From an uncultured Eubacteriales bacterium (GTDB taxonomy: Bacteria; Bacillota; Clostridia; Lachnospirales; Cellulosilyticaceae): DNA of 64,000 bases. Positions 42,284-52,198 of the stretch are shown here, piece by piece; the stretch's first letter is position 1, and every line of letters starts with the position of its first letter. The notes beneath the pieces are model-generated. The model was given only the letters and a program-made list of their open reading frames with translations. It was not told the origin of the DNA and did no database searches. The stretch covers positions 1-64,000 of the forward strand of contig URVM01000008.1 in assembly GCA_900551325.1 (NCBI GenBank), read 5' to 3'. The position numbers and the translations under genes are program-made.

Positions 42284-44626
42284 ATGAATTATACAGATAC
42301 AAAAGAAAAGACTCAAATAAGAGGAAAGATAAAATGGCCAGAGATTATATTGAGTCTTATAGGATTTGCATTTGCACGAGTAGGGTTCTATGAATACTTT
42401 TATACAGTGGGTATTGCCTATATAGGAAGTTTGTACAGTAGTAAGGAAATACGAAAGTGGTCCTTAGGCTTTGGAGTATTAGGGATAATTTCTCTGATGG
42501 AATTTAATGTAGGGACACTTAAATACATTTTAATGCTTGTATTAATCGGTTTTATTAGACAAGGTTTAGAACTTTGTGGTAAAGAGCTTACACTGAAAAA
42601 TCAGCTTTTAAGTGTAGGGGGAAGTATTCTAGGTGTAAATATCATTACAACTTTGATTCAAGGGCTCAATGTATATACAATGGCTATTTGTATTGTAGAA
42701 GCTATGATAGGTATAGCCTTAACTTATATATTTGCTGGCGGTAATCAGATTATTTTAGAAAGAAGACAGACACCTTTAACAAGTAAGGAAAGCATTAGTA
42801 TTATTCTTATGTTTGCTATTGGAATTGCAGGTGCTGTAGATTTTTATATAAGAGTACCTATTTGCAAAGAGATTTATTTTAGAGATTTGCTAACCTATAT
42901 TGTACTTATAGGCGTTACCTATTTAGGTGGTATAAATATAGGAGTTACAATAGGTGTTGTAATGAGTAGTGTATTAGTAATGATTGGTTATATAGATTCA
43001 TCTTTTGTAGCAATCTATGCATTGACTGCTTTAGTTGGCGGTGTTTTTTTGCCTATTGGTAGATGGGGCGTTATATTAGGTGGACTCATTGGGCAACTTG
43101 TAGGTTTTTCTATATTCAACGGAGGAAAGTTTGAGTGGAGTCTAGTAGGTGCTTATGTATTAGCTGGGGTAATAAGTTTTATTATTCCTAAGTCTTATTT
43201 TGGCATTGCAGGATGGTTTGTTGAAAAGAGTAGAGAAAAAGACGAACAAACCCATCTAGAACGGGTACAAGCTATTATGACCAAGAGACTTAAACATATA
43301 ATAAGAGGGTTTGAACAACTAGGTAATAGTTTTCAAAATGTGCATGCAAAGAAGATACATTATAGTTATAAAGATATAAAAAATGTAATTGAAGACACAG
43401 GAGAAAAGCTATGTGTAGATTGTTCTATGAAACAGTTTTGTTGGGTACAAGACTTAAAAACTACATATAAACTTGCCTTTGAAATGGTAGAGGCCTTTAA
43501 GAAAAATGGATTTATTGCTGAGGCTGATATTCCACAACTCTTTAAGGAACATTGTCCTAATGCTGAAAATTTTGCCTATGTAATGAGCTTTAAAATGGAT
43601 TTACTGAGACAAAATATGATGTGGCATAATCGTTTTATTGAAAATAGGGCCTTAGTAGCAGAGCAACTTAAAGCAGTGTCTACAACATTGAAGAATTTAG
43701 TACAAGAAATAGAAGAGGAAATATACTTTAATAAAGAAGAAGAAAAATTACTAAAAGAAAATTTAATGGCAAAGGGTATACGGCTAAAAGATGCAATGGT
43801 ACTTGAAAACAAAGGGAAGATTAATGCTATTGAATTATATACGGCTGATGAAAATGAGCAGTATAAAGAGATAATGGCAAAGATTATAGAAGAAACTTTA
43901 GGCTATAAAGTTATTCTTGAAAGTAAGATAAATAGAGAAGATAACTATGAGTATATATGGAAGATACGTAATACTTATCGTGTAACGGCAGGCTATGCTA
44001 TTTGTGCAAAAGAAGAAATAAGTGGGGATGTTTATACCTTTATGGAAGTAAATGATGACCAGTATTTACTGGCTCTAGCAGATGGTATGGGAAGTGGAAA
44101 AGTTGCTTATGAAGAAAGTGCTGCAACAATAGAAATGTTAGAGGACTTTATGGTATCTGGCTTTAGAAGAGATTTAGCTGTGAGAATGATTAATTCAGCT
44201 CTTATTCTAAATGATGATGATGAAGTATTCTCAACTATAGATGTAACACTTATAGATAGAAAAACAGGGGAAGCAGAATTCTTAAAGGCAGGAGCAGCCA
44301 CTAGCTTTTTACTGCATAATGGGGAAGTGGTACCTATTAGAATGAGTAGTCTTCCTATAGGTATAGTAAGAAACGTAGACTTAGAAGTAAAGCGTATTCA
44401 GTTAAGTGATGGAGATATGCTTATTATGATTACAGATGGTATATTAGAAGCTTCAGGAGATGTAGTAGGCAAGGAGGAGACTTTCAAACACTTCATACTA
44501 GAGTGTAGTGGACAAGCACCTCAATATATGGCTGATTATCTCATGGCTAAAAGTAAAGATCTACTTGGGGTCAAACAAGGGGATGATATGACCATTGTAG
44601 TAGCTCGTATTTGGAAAGAGCATTAA
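42284..44626 (+). CDS. spoIIE: Stage II sporulation protein E, serine phosphatase
   Basis: This 780-residue protein has an N-terminal membrane domain of about ten helices (about 25-310), a central region with a CVDCSMKQFCW cysteine cluster, and a C-terminal PP2C-type phosphatase domain (about 560-780). The phosphatase motifs include LALADGMGSGKVA and ITDGILEAS. It dephosphorylates SpoIIAA to activate sigma-F in the forespore and binds FtsZ at the polar septum. AGGGGAGGG precedes the ATG at 42284; the TTG at 42263 is rejected. Its promoter has Spo0A-type features. Confidence 0.97.
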   Translation: MNYTDTKEKTQIRGKIKWPEIILSLIGFAFARVGFYEYFYTVGIAYIGSLYSSKEIRKWSLGFGVLGIISLMEFNVGTLKYILMLVLIGFIRQGLELCGKELTLKNQLLSVGGSILGVNIITTLIQGLNVYTMAICIVEAMIGIALTYIFAGGNQIILERRQTPLTSKESISIILMFAIGIAGAVDFYIRVPICKEIYFRDLLTYIVLIGVTYLGGINIGVTIGVVMSSVLVMIGYIDSSFVAIYALTALVGGVFLPIGRWGVILGGLIGQLVGFSIFNGGKFEWSLVGAYVLAGVISFIIPKSYFGIAGWFVEKSREKDEQTHLERVQAIMTKRLKHIIRGFEQLGNSFQNVHAKKIHYSYKDIKNVIEDTGEKLCVDCSMKQFCWVQDLKTTYKLAFEMVEAFKKNGFIAEADIPQLFKEHCPNAENFAYVMSFKMDLLRQNMMWHNRFIENRALVAEQLKAVSTTLKNLVQEIEEEIYFNKEEEKLLKENLMAKGIRLKDAMVLENKGKINAIELYTADENEQYKEIMAKIIEETLGYKVILESKINREDNYEYIWKIRNTYRVTAGYAICAKEEISGDVYTFMEVNDDQYLLALADGMGSGKVAYEESAATIEMLEDFMVSGFRRDLAVRMINSALILNDDDEVFSTIDVTLIDRKTGEAEFLKAGAATSFLLHNGEVVPIRMSSLPIGIVRNVDLEVKRIQLSDGDMLIMITDGILEASGDVVGKEETFKHFILECSGQAPQYMADYLMAKSKDLLGVKQGDDMTIVVARIWKEH

Positions 44627-44696
44627 AATGGAAATAAAGTGAATATTTCCTGACCATTATGGCATACTTTAAACAAAGTATGTATGAGGAGGAAAT

Positions 44697-44957
44697 ATGA
44701 GAAAGAAGATTATTCTAGATGGAAAAAACAGTGACTGGTATAAACGAGCTATCTTTATTCTTAAAGATGAAGAACAACCCTATACGTATCCTAAAAACCT
44801 TGAAATGTATGCTGAAGAACTTATAGAAAATCATTTAAAAAGAGGGGGAAAGGCAAATCCTCCGAATAAATACTATAAATGGATTGATAGATTTTTTTTC
44901 ATAAGTATAGGTCTGCTTATTTTTGTAAGTGGCCTATTAGTAATTGTGAACTTTTAA
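44697..44957 (+). CDS. Uncharacterised small membrane protein
   Basis: This 86-residue protein is not recognised. It has a soluble N-terminal part (RKKIILDGKNSDWYKRAIFILKD) and a single C-terminal hydrophobic segment (about residues 66-84) ending two residues before the C-terminus, so it is probably tail-anchored. GAGGAGG precedes the ATG. It sits between spoIIE and tilS, where Bacillus has yabS and yabT, but it resembles neither. A sporulation role is possible from context only. Confidence 0.75.
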   Translation: MRKKIILDGKNSDWYKRAIFILKDEEQPYTYPKNLEMYAEELIENHLKRGGKANPPNKYYKWIDRFFFISIGLLIFVSGLLVIVNF

Positions 44958-45049
44958 GGTGTATGAAAATATGCCTTTTTTTATTGTGTTTTAAATTTAA
45001 ATGTGTTGTAATACACATAGAAAACCGGTGAGAGTAAAGAGGAACGAAC

Positions 45050-46420
45050 ATGTTAAAACAAATAGAAGATAAAGTGAAACATTATATTCACCAGAATAAA
45101 CTCATTGCTAAAGGAGATACAATAGTTGTAGGTGTATCGGGCGGTGCAGATTCTATGATGTTACTACACTTTTTAAATAAGTATAAAGACTACTATAATA
45201 TCCACTTAAAAGTTGCCCATGTACACCATGGTATTAGACTTGAAGCAGATGAAGATAAAGAATATGTAGAAACTATGGCAAGAAAGTGGGATATTCCTTG
45301 TTATACACATTATTGTGATGTAAAAAAAATAGCAAAAGATAGAAAAATGAGTGAAGAAGAAATTGGAAGAGAAGAAAGATACAATTTCTTTATATCTTTA
45401 ACAAATGAAAATGATAAAATTGCTACAGCACACAATACTAATGATCAAGCTGAAACACTTATTATGCGTTTTCTAAGAGGTGCAGATATAAAAGGACTAG
45501 GTGGTATCTTAGCTAGAAGAGACTCTATCATCCGCCCTATCTTATGTTTAACAAGAGAAGAGATAGAATACTACTGTAAGGCAAATCATATAGAGTTTCA
45601 TACAGATCATACAAATTATGAAACCATCTATACGAGAAATAAGATTAGATTAGAGTGTATTCCTTATATTGAGAAAAACATAAATCCTAATATTAGTTTA
45701 ACCTTGTTTGAACATAGTCAGGTTTATCAAGAGCAAGAAGACTTTCTAGAAGCGTATACGAAGAATGTATTTAGTCAAATTGTGAAAGTGAAGGAGCAGG
45801 AGGTAGAGATAAATATAGAGGGCCTTCAAAAAGAAAAAATTTACATTCAAAAAAGAGTTCTTTATAAGAGTTTATCTACCATCATAGGGCATAGTAAAGA
45901 TATAGGACTAAAACATATAAATCAAATGATTGATTTAATAAGTATGGATAATGGCAAAAAAATCTGTTTACCTTATGATTGCATAGTTTATAGAAATTAT
46001 GAGGTACTTACTATTTCTCTGGAAAGTAAGGGAGTATTTTCTAATTATGAGTATACCCTACAAATGGGCATAAATAATATAGAAGCTTTAGAGATGAAAA
46101 TAGCCATGTCAATAGTCACAAGGAAAACATTTGAACAAAGCCAGCAAAATATGTATACTAAATATATTGATTATGATAAAATTAAAGATAACCTGTGTCT
46201 ACGAACTAGACGAAAAGAAGATTATATCGTTTTAAAAAATGGCTCTAAAAAACTAAAGAAATTTTATATTGATGAAAAGATTTCGCAACATAAAAGAGAC
46301 TCATGGCCTATCCTAACTGATGGGCAAGAGGTCGTATGGGTTCTAGATTCTAGACTTAATGTTAATTATTTTGTCACGGATCAGACTGAAAATATACTAG
46401 AAATTAAAGTTATTAAATAA
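45050..46420 (+). CDS. tilS: tRNA(Ile)-lysidine synthase
   Basis: This 456-residue N-type ATP pyrophosphatase adds lysine to C34 of tRNA-Ile(CAU), changing its decoding from Met to Ile. The PP-loop SGGADSMMLL is near residue 30. KVAHVHHGIR and the TAHNTNDQAETLIMRFLRGA segment follow, and a C-terminal TilS_C domain (about 370-455; LCLRTRRKEDYIVLKNG) is present. It lies 19 nt ahead of hpt, with which it is probably co-transcribed, as in Bacillus. Confidence 0.95.
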   Translation: MLKQIEDKVKHYIHQNKLIAKGDTIVVGVSGGADSMMLLHFLNKYKDYYNIHLKVAHVHHGIRLEADEDKEYVETMARKWDIPCYTHYCDVKKIAKDRKMSEEEIGREERYNFFISLTNENDKIATAHNTNDQAETLIMRFLRGADIKGLGGILARRDSIIRPILCLTREEIEYYCKANHIEFHTDHTNYETIYTRNKIRLECIPYIEKNINPNISLTLFEHSQVYQEQEDFLEAYTKNVFSQIVKVKEQEVEINIEGLQKEKIYIQKRVLYKSLSTIIGHSKDIGLKHINQMIDLISMDNGKKICLPYDCIVYRNYEVLTISLESKGVFSNYEYTLQMGINNIEALEMKIAMSIVTRKTFEQSQQNMYTKYIDYDKIKDNLCLRTRRKEDYIVLKNGSKKLKKFYIDEKISQHKRDSWPILTDGQEVVWVLDSRLNVNYFVTDQTENILEIKVIK

Positions 46421-46439
46421 CAAAAGCGTAGGAGGGATT

Positions 46440-46961
46440 ATGTTGAAATTAGAAACGCTCATAGCAGAAGAAGATCTTCAAAGAAGAATCCAGGAATTAG
46501 GAGCACAAATATCTAAAGACTATGAAGGCCGTGAAATTGTAATGCTTTGTGTGCTTAAAGGTGGCGTTATGTTTATGGCAGACTTAGCAAAACGTGTAAC
46601 TGTACCTATGAAAATGGAATTTATGGCTGTATCTAGCTATGGTAATGAATACAAAAGCTCAGGTATAGTAAAAATTATTAAAGATTTAGATGAACCAATT
46701 GATGGTAAAGATGTATTAATCGTTGAGGATATTATTGATTCAGGACGTACACTTAGCTACCTTAAAAACATTTTAGAAACTAGAAATCCAAATAGCATTA
46801 AGATTTGTACATTATTAGATAAGCCTGATCAACGCGTTGTAGATGTAGATGTAGATTATGTTGGGTTTACAATACCGGATAGTTTTGTTATAGGTTATGG
46901 TTTAGATTATCATCAACTTTATAGAAACCTTCCTTATATTGCAGTCAACAAAGGAGAATAA
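46440..46961 (+). CDS. hpt: Hypoxanthine phosphoribosyltransferase
   Basis: This 173-residue salvage enzyme converts hypoxanthine or guanine and PRPP to IMP or GMP. The PRPP-binding loop VEDIIDSGRTL is clear, together with VLKGGVMFMADLA. AGGAGG precedes the ATG. It lies in the conserved tilS-hpt-ftsH order; in some Firmicutes the TilS-Hpt pair regulates ftsH transcription. Confidence 0.96.
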   Translation: MLKLETLIAEEDLQRRIQELGAQISKDYEGREIVMLCVLKGGVMFMADLAKRVTVPMKMEFMAVSSYGNEYKSSGIVKIIKDLDEPIDGKDVLIVEDIIDSGRTLSYLKNILETRNPNSIKICTLLDKPDQRVVDVDVDYVGFTIPDSFVIGYGLDYHQLYRNLPYIAVNKGE

Positions 46962-46995
46962 ATGCCGGTTTTAAGACCAGGAAGGAGGAGAGAAA

Positions 46996-48963
46996 ATGAA
47001 AGGTAAAATGAAAGGTGGTATGCTCTACCTTGTAATTGTAGGCATACTTTTAATAGCTATATTATTTGGCGCTAACCAAAATTTTGCACCTAAAGATCAA
47101 CTCACATATAGTGATTTAATAACAGGGTTAGCAGCTGGAACAACTAAAGATTTAACAATTAGATTATCAGGTGATGATATAGCCTATGTAACATTTTCAG
47201 GAGTTAAAAATGGTACAGAATTAGAATCTACTATACCAGTAGTTCAAAATGAACTTTTTGAGTACTTAAGAACATTACCAGCAGAAGTATTTAATGCTAT
47301 AAATATTGATACTTCTATTCAACAACAAAATATGTTCTGGCCAATTTTCCAAATTGTAATTACGATAGGTATGTTTATCTTTATCATGGTATTCTTTATG
47401 CAACAAATGCAAGGTGGTGGCGGCGGCGGTGGCCGTGGTGTCATGTCATTTGGTAAGAGTAAAGCTAAGATGACAGTAGATGACAAAGGTGCTACAACAT
47501 TCAAAGATGTTGCAGGTTTAGATGAAGAGAAAGAAGAAGTTTCTGAACTAGTAGACTTCCTTAAAAATCCTAAGAAATATACAGAAATTGGTGCTAAAAT
47601 TCCAAAAGGTATCCTACTTGTAGGACCTCCAGGAACAGGTAAAACACTTCTTGCAAAAGCAGTAGCAGGGGAAGCTAAAGTACCATTCTTTAGTATTTCA
47701 GGTTCTGACTTCGTAGAAATGTTCGTTGGGGTTGGTGCATCACGTGTACGTGACTTATTTGAACAAGCTAAGAAAAATGCACCAGCTATCGTTTTCATTG
47801 ATGAGATTGATGCAGTAGGTAGAAAACGTGGAGCAGGTCTTGGCGGTGGTCATGATGAAAGAGAGCAAACATTAAACCAATTACTTGTTGAGATGGATGG
47901 TTTTGGTGTAAATGAAGGCGTTATTATTATGGCAGCTACAAACCGTGCAGATATTCTTGACCCAGCACTTCTTCGTCCAGGTCGTTTTGACAGACAAGTA
48001 GTTGTAGGTAGACCAGACGTTAAAGGTCGTGAAGCTATTCTTAAAGTACATGCTAAAGGTAAACCACTTAACGAAGATGTTGATCTTAGAGTAGTAGCAC
48101 GTACTACACCAGGCTTTACAGGTGCTGATCTTTCTAACTTAATGAATGAGGCTGCACTTCTTACAGCACGTCATAACAAACGTGCCATTGATATGGAAGA
48201 AATCCAAAAAGCATTTATTAAGATTGCAGTAGGTACAGAGAAGAAGAGTCATATTGTTACAGAAAAAGAAAAACGTATTACAGCATATCATGAGGTTGGT
48301 CATGCACTTATCCATGAGTTATTAGAAGAGATTGATGCAGTACACAGTGTATCTATTATCCCAACAGGATTTGCTGGTGGTTATACAATGCCTCTTCCAA
48401 GTGAAGATAAGTTATATAGAACTAAATCAGCAATGCTTGCTGAAATCGTATCTTTATTAGGTGGTCGTGCAGCAGAAGAGATTACTTTTGGTGATATTAC
48501 AACTGGTGCATCAAATGATATTGAACGTGCAACTCAAATCGCACGTGATATGGTTACTAAATATGGTATGAGTGAACTCGGTCCAATTAAATTTGGTGAT
48601 GAGCAAGAAGAAGTTTTCTTAGGCCGTGATTTCAGTCACCAACGTAACTACAGTGAAGATGTAGCAACAGCTATTGACCATCATATTCGTACAATAGTTG
48701 AAGATGCTTATGAAAAAGCAAAACAATTACTTTTAGATAATAAAGAAATATTAACTAGAGCTTCTGAAATCCTTATGGTTAAAGAAAAAATCACAGGTCA
48801 TGAATTTAGAAAAATCATGCGTGGTGAAGACATTGATATGGATAAAGTAGAAAATCAAAGCATTTTTAACTTTGATCAAGCTGAAGAAGAAGCTAAAGAG
48901 TTCTTCCAAGAAGAAAAAGAAGAAACACAAGAAGCACAAGAACAACCAACAGACGAAATTTAA
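46996..48963 (+). CDS. ftsH: ATP-dependent zinc metalloprotease FtsH
   Basis: This 655-residue membrane AAA+ protease has two membrane segments (about 8-26 and 112-134) flanking an extracellular domain. A Gly-rich linker, Walker A GPPGTGKT, the second region of homology (AATNRADILDPALLRPGRFD) and the zinc site HEVGH follow. It degrades membrane and soluble regulators and is important for sporulation. Length and the acidic C-terminal tail are typical. AAGGAGGAGAG precedes the ATG. Confidence 0.98.
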   Translation: MKGKMKGGMLYLVIVGILLIAILFGANQNFAPKDQLTYSDLITGLAAGTTKDLTIRLSGDDIAYVTFSGVKNGTELESTIPVVQNELFEYLRTLPAEVFNAINIDTSIQQQNMFWPIFQIVITIGMFIFIMVFFMQQMQGGGGGGGRGVMSFGKSKAKMTVDDKGATTFKDVAGLDEEKEEVSELVDFLKNPKKYTEIGAKIPKGILLVGPPGTGKTLLAKAVAGEAKVPFFSISGSDFVEMFVGVGASRVRDLFEQAKKNAPAIVFIDEIDAVGRKRGAGLGGGHDEREQTLNQLLVEMDGFGVNEGVIIMAATNRADILDPALLRPGRFDRQVVVGRPDVKGREAILKVHAKGKPLNEDVDLRVVARTTPGFTGADLSNLMNEAALLTARHNKRAIDMEEIQKAFIKIAVGTEKKSHIVTEKEKRITAYHEVGHALIHELLEEIDAVHSVSIIPTGFAGGYTMPLPSEDKLYRTKSAMLAEIVSLLGGRAAEEITFGDITTGASNDIERATQIARDMVTKYGMSELGPIKFGDEQEEVFLGRDFSHQRNYSEDVATAIDHHIRTIVEDAYEKAKQLLLDNKEILTRASEILMVKEKITGHEFRKIMRGEDIDMDKVENQSIFNFDQAEEEAKEFFQEEKEETQEAQEQPTDEI

Positions 48964-48965
48964 AT

Positions 48966-49009
48966 AAAAGGGATGTGACAAAACTAATTGGTTTTGCCAC
49001 ATCCCTTTT
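48966..49009 (+). terminator. Intrinsic terminator of ftsH
   Basis: AAAAGGGATGTG and CACATCCCTTTT pair, with ACAAAAC/GTTTTG continuing the stem. The terminal T run is short. Confidence 0.75.
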
Positions 49010-49052
49010 ACAATATGCATCCTCTCTTCTTTTGACATAGGCTAGACTGCTT

Positions 49053-49080
49053 TTGTAGTAGGATAAGTATATGATATAAT
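49053..49080 (+). promoter_or_regulatory. Sigma-A-type promoter of the birA gene
   Basis: TTGTAG (49053-49058) and TATAAT (49075-49080) are 16 nt apart, about 33 nt ahead of the birA ATG. Confidence 0.6.
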
Positions 49081-49113
49081 GACCAATATAAAAGTATGTT
49101 TGGGGTGTACAAG

Positions 49114-49899
49114 ATGGAACTTAAAGAAATTCAAGGAAGTAGTACAAAATGGTTAGGAAAAACAATTGCCTACTATGAAGAAATAGATTCTACTAATACG
49201 AGATTAAAAGAGTGGGCTAAAGAAGGTGCTATAGAGGGGAGTTTAGTTATTGCAGAAAAACAAAATAAGGGGAAAGGGCGTCTAGGTAAGGTATGGAACT
49301 CTCCAGAAGGAGAGGGCATATGGATGAGTGTACTTGTGTTCCCTAATATAGAAATGGAAAAGGTACCACAACTTACACTTTTAGCTGGACTTGCTACTTG
49401 TGAAGCCGTTCGAGAAGTAACAGGAATGGAGGCTATGATTAAGTGGCCTAATGACCTAGTTCTAAATGGGAAAAAAATATGTGGTATTTTGTGTGAATTA
49501 GTAAAGTTAGAAAATGGAAATGGTGTTATTATAGGTATAGGGATTAATGTAAATAGTAAAGAATTTCCTAGTGACTTACCTTATGCTTCTTCATTATATT
49601 TAGAAGGGGGACAAGTGTATAAAAGGGAAATGATCATAAGAAGTGTACTTGAACATTTGGAAGAGTATTATATACTGTATAAGCAAACATTGTCTCTAAC
49701 TAAAATGATTGAACAATATAAATTAAGATGTATTAATTTAGGTAAACAAGTAAAAGTACTTAGCATGCAAAAAGAGCAGATAGGTACTGTAAAAGATATT
49801 GATTTAGAAGGACAACTTATAATAGAAACACCTCAAGGAGAAATAGAAACTATTTTTGCTGGGGAAGTATCAGTAAGAGGCCTTTATGGCTATATATAA
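49114..49899 (+). CDS. birA: Biotin--[acetyl-CoA-carboxylase] ligase
   Basis: This 261-residue biotin protein ligase attaches biotin to carboxylase carrier domains using ATP. EEIDSTNTRLKEWA, the KGKGRLGKVWNSPEGEGIWMSV loop (biotinyl-AMP binding), IKWPNDLVLNGKKICGIL and a C-terminal SH3-like domain (VKVLSMQKEQIGTVKDID) are present. The N-terminal DNA-binding domain found in repressor BirA is absent, so it should be a ligase only. The ATG at 49114 has GGGG 8 nt upstream. Confidence 0.95.
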   Translation: MELKEIQGSSTKWLGKTIAYYEEIDSTNTRLKEWAKEGAIEGSLVIAEKQNKGKGRLGKVWNSPEGEGIWMSVLVFPNIEMEKVPQLTLLAGLATCEAVREVTGMEAMIKWPNDLVLNGKKICGILCELVKLENGNGVIIGIGINVNSKEFPSDLPYASSLYLEGGQVYKREMIIRSVLEHLEEYYILYKQTLSLTKMIEQYKLRCINLGKQVKVLSMQKEQIGTVKDIDLEGQLIIETPQGEIETIFAGEVSVRGLYGYI

Positions 49900-49912
49900 G
49901 AAGGAGTTAATT

Positions 49913-50350
49913 ATGGAAAAACAAATTGTACTTAGCGTATCACCTTATAATCATAAATATTATTTTGAACCAAAATTCAATGATATTCCTACAGCAATCA
50001 AAGAGGAATTAACAGAGACTATAGCTGCTATTGCAGAAAAGGTAAATGCTATTATCTCATTAGGTTTTGACGAAGAAGGACAAATTTTTATTGAGCAAAC
50101 AGCAGATGAAGATGTATTTGTAGATGATATAGGAGCAGCCCTAGAGATTAAAAGATTACAAAAAGATAAGGCTGAACTTCTTAAATCCTTACAATTATGG
50201 TACATGATTTATCGTAGTGAAAAAGGACAAATTGTAAAAGATATTGTGTTAATGCAAACACAACAAAAAGATAGAGATGAGTTACTTGATTCTATCGAAG
50301 AAAAGTATGGTATAGAAGGAAGAAACTTTGCGATACAGATATTAGATTAA
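49913..50350 (+). CDS. Uncharacterised conserved protein between birA and coaX
   Basis: This 145-residue acidic, soluble protein is not recognised. It starts MEKQIVLSVSPYNHKYYF and has an N-terminal alpha/beta portion (1-75) and a helical C-terminal half (KRLQKDKAELLKSLQLWYMIYRSEKGQIVKDI). No catalytic motif or cysteine is seen. The ATG at 49913 has AAGGAG 6-7 nt upstream, so it probably forms one transcript with birA and coaX. An upstream in-frame start overlaps birA. Confidence 0.75.
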   Translation: MEKQIVLSVSPYNHKYYFEPKFNDIPTAIKEELTETIAAIAEKVNAIISLGFDEEGQIFIEQTADEDVFVDDIGAALEIKRLQKDKAELLKSLQLWYMIYRSEKGQIVKDIVLMQTQQKDRDELLDSIEEKYGIEGRNFAIQILD

Positions 50351-50361
50351 GGAGGCAATCT

Positions 50362-51132
50362 ATGATTTTAGTAGTAGATGTGGGGAATACTAATATTGTG
50401 CTTGGAATAATGAAAGAAGATAAATTTATAGCAAGATTTAAATTAACGACACAAATAAAGAGAACATCTGATGAGTACGGCATCGTTATTATTGATATGT
50501 TGCAGCAAAAGGGCATTTCGGTAAAAGATATACAAGATGTTATTATTGCATCTGTAGTTCCAGACATTATGTACTCTTTAATCAATAGTATGAAACGTTA
50601 TTTTAATTTAAAGCCTATGATAGTAGGTCCAGGACTGAAAACAGGTATTGCTATCCGTACAGACAATCCAAGAGAGATGGGTGCTAATCGTATAGTCAAT
50701 TGTGTAGCTGCTTATGAAAGATTAGGTGGGCCTTGTATGGCTATTGATTTTGGAACAGCTACTACTTACGATATTGTAAATGATAAGGGAGAGCTTATTG
50801 CAGCCATTACTTCTCCAGGTATACGTATTTGTGCAGATGCTATGTGTAGTCGTGCAGCCCAACTTCCTCATATTGAAATTAAAAAGACTAAAAACATATT
50901 AGATGCCAAAAACACAGTAACAAGTATGCAAACAGGACTTGTCTATGGTTATATAGGACAAGTAGAGTATATTGTAAATCAAGTGAAAAAAGAATTAAAT
51001 GCACCTAATTTAAAAGTTATTGCAACTGGAGGCTATGCAAGGATTATCCAAGATGGCACAGATGTGATTGACTACTATGATGGATTATTGACTTTAAAGG
51101 GACTTAATATAATTTACAAAAAGAATAGATAG
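50362..51132 (+). CDS. coaX: Type III pantothenate kinase
   Basis: This 256-residue ASKHA-fold kinase performs the first step of coenzyme A synthesis. The phosphate-1 motif VDVGNTNIVLGI is at the N-terminus. NPREMGANRIVNCVAAYERLGGPC, the IDFGTATTYD phosphate-2 motif and the adenosine-binding ATGGYARII are all present. Type III enzymes need a monovalent cation and are insensitive to CoA feedback. AAGGAGG precedes the ATG. It lies 10 nt ahead of the dus gene. Confidence 0.96.
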   Translation: MILVVDVGNTNIVLGIMKEDKFIARFKLTTQIKRTSDEYGIVIIDMLQQKGISVKDIQDVIIASVVPDIMYSLINSMKRYFNLKPMIVGPGLKTGIAIRTDNPREMGANRIVNCVAAYERLGGPCMAIDFGTATTYDIVNDKGELIAAITSPGIRICADAMCSRAAQLPHIEIKKTKNILDAKNTVTSMQTGLVYGYIGQVEYIVNQVKKELNAPNLKVIATGGYARIIQDGTDVIDYYDGLLTLKGLNIIYKKNR

Positions 51133-51142
51133 GATGGTTTAA

Positions 51143-52120
51143 TTGAAATTTAAAAATATAGAAACACCAAATAATGTTTTTTTAGCGCCAATGGCAGGGA
51201 TTACCGATTTACCTTTTAGATTAATCTGTAAAGAATTTAATGCAGGTATGGTTTACACTGAAATGGTAAGTGCCAAAGGTTTATTTTATGATAGTGATCG
51301 TTCTAAACTTTTACTTAGTGTAGAAGAGCAAGAACATCCAGTAGGAGCACAGCTTTTTGGTAGTGACCCTAAAATATTAAGTGAAATGGCAAAAGTAGTT
51401 TGTGAAAGTGATGTAGATTTTATAGATATTAATATGGGATGTCCAGCACCTAAAATTACAAAAAACGGTGAAGGCTCAGCACTTTTAAAAAGACCAGAGC
51501 TTATTGGAGAGATTGTTTATGCAGTATCCCATGCTATTGATAAGCCACTTACTATAAAGATTAGAAAAGGCTTTGATGATGAATCTGTAAATGCAGTAGA
51601 AGTAGCAAAAATCATTGAACAAGCTGGAGCAAGTGCACTAACTATTCATGGACGTACACGTGAGCAGTTCTATAGTGGAGAAGCAGATTGGGATATTATT
51701 AAAAAGGTAAAAGAATCTGTCAATATACCAGTAGTTGGTAATGGTGATGTTAGAACACCAGAAGATGCTAAACGTATGATGGACCAAACAGGGTGTGACG
51801 CTGTACTTATTGCACGTGCAGCACAAGGAAACCCTTGGATATTTAAACGAGTTACCCATTACTTAGAAACAGGTGAAATCTTACCTGAACCAACACTTGA
51901 AGAACGTATTCCAGTTATCTTAAAACATGCCGAGATGCTCCTAGCACACAAAGGAGATTATATTGGTATTCGTGAAATGCGTAGTCATTTAGCTGCTTAT
52001 GTAAAAGGCTTACATGGTGCTACAGAATTTAGAAGACGTTCAACTAGAGTAGAATCTTTAGATGATATTAAATACTTATTAGAAGCATTACAAGAAGAAT
52101 TAAAAACTGTAGAAAGATAA
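51143..52120 (+). CDS. dusB: tRNA-dihydrouridine synthase (DusB type)
   Basis: This 325-residue FMN enzyme reduces uridines in the tRNA D-loop. The barrel begins VFLAPMAGITDLPFR. The catalytic Cys is in DINMGCPAPKITKNGEGSALL. HGRTREQFYSG and the NGDVRTPEDA FMN-binding segment are present. A TTG start at 51143 is used, after AGGATGG. The gene order coaX-dus-greA-lysS matches the Bacillus cluster. The DusB subtype is assigned from sequence style and context. Confidence 0.93.
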   Translation: MKFKNIETPNNVFLAPMAGITDLPFRLICKEFNAGMVYTEMVSAKGLFYDSDRSKLLLSVEEQEHPVGAQLFGSDPKILSEMAKVVCESDVDFIDINMGCPAPKITKNGEGSALLKRPELIGEIVYAVSHAIDKPLTIKIRKGFDDESVNAVEVAKIIEQAGASALTIHGRTREQFYSGEADWDIIKKVKESVNIPVVGNGDVRTPEDAKRMMDQTGCDAVLIARAAQGNPWIFKRVTHYLETGEILPEPTLEERIPVILKHAEMLLAHKGDYIGIREMRSHLAAYVKGLHGATEFRRRSTRVESLDDIKYLLEALQEELKTVER

Positions 52121-52198
52121 GGTACAGTTTGGTTAAAAATGGTCTAATAAGTGTTCTCGTAGAATACATATGAGTAAAAGTTTTCTAGGGGGACAAGT

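Noticed and set aside
47319..47798. Leftward 159-codon reading frame inside ftsH
   Set aside because: It is the antisense of the conserved FtsH AAA+ region; its proline run is the complement of the Gly-rich linker.
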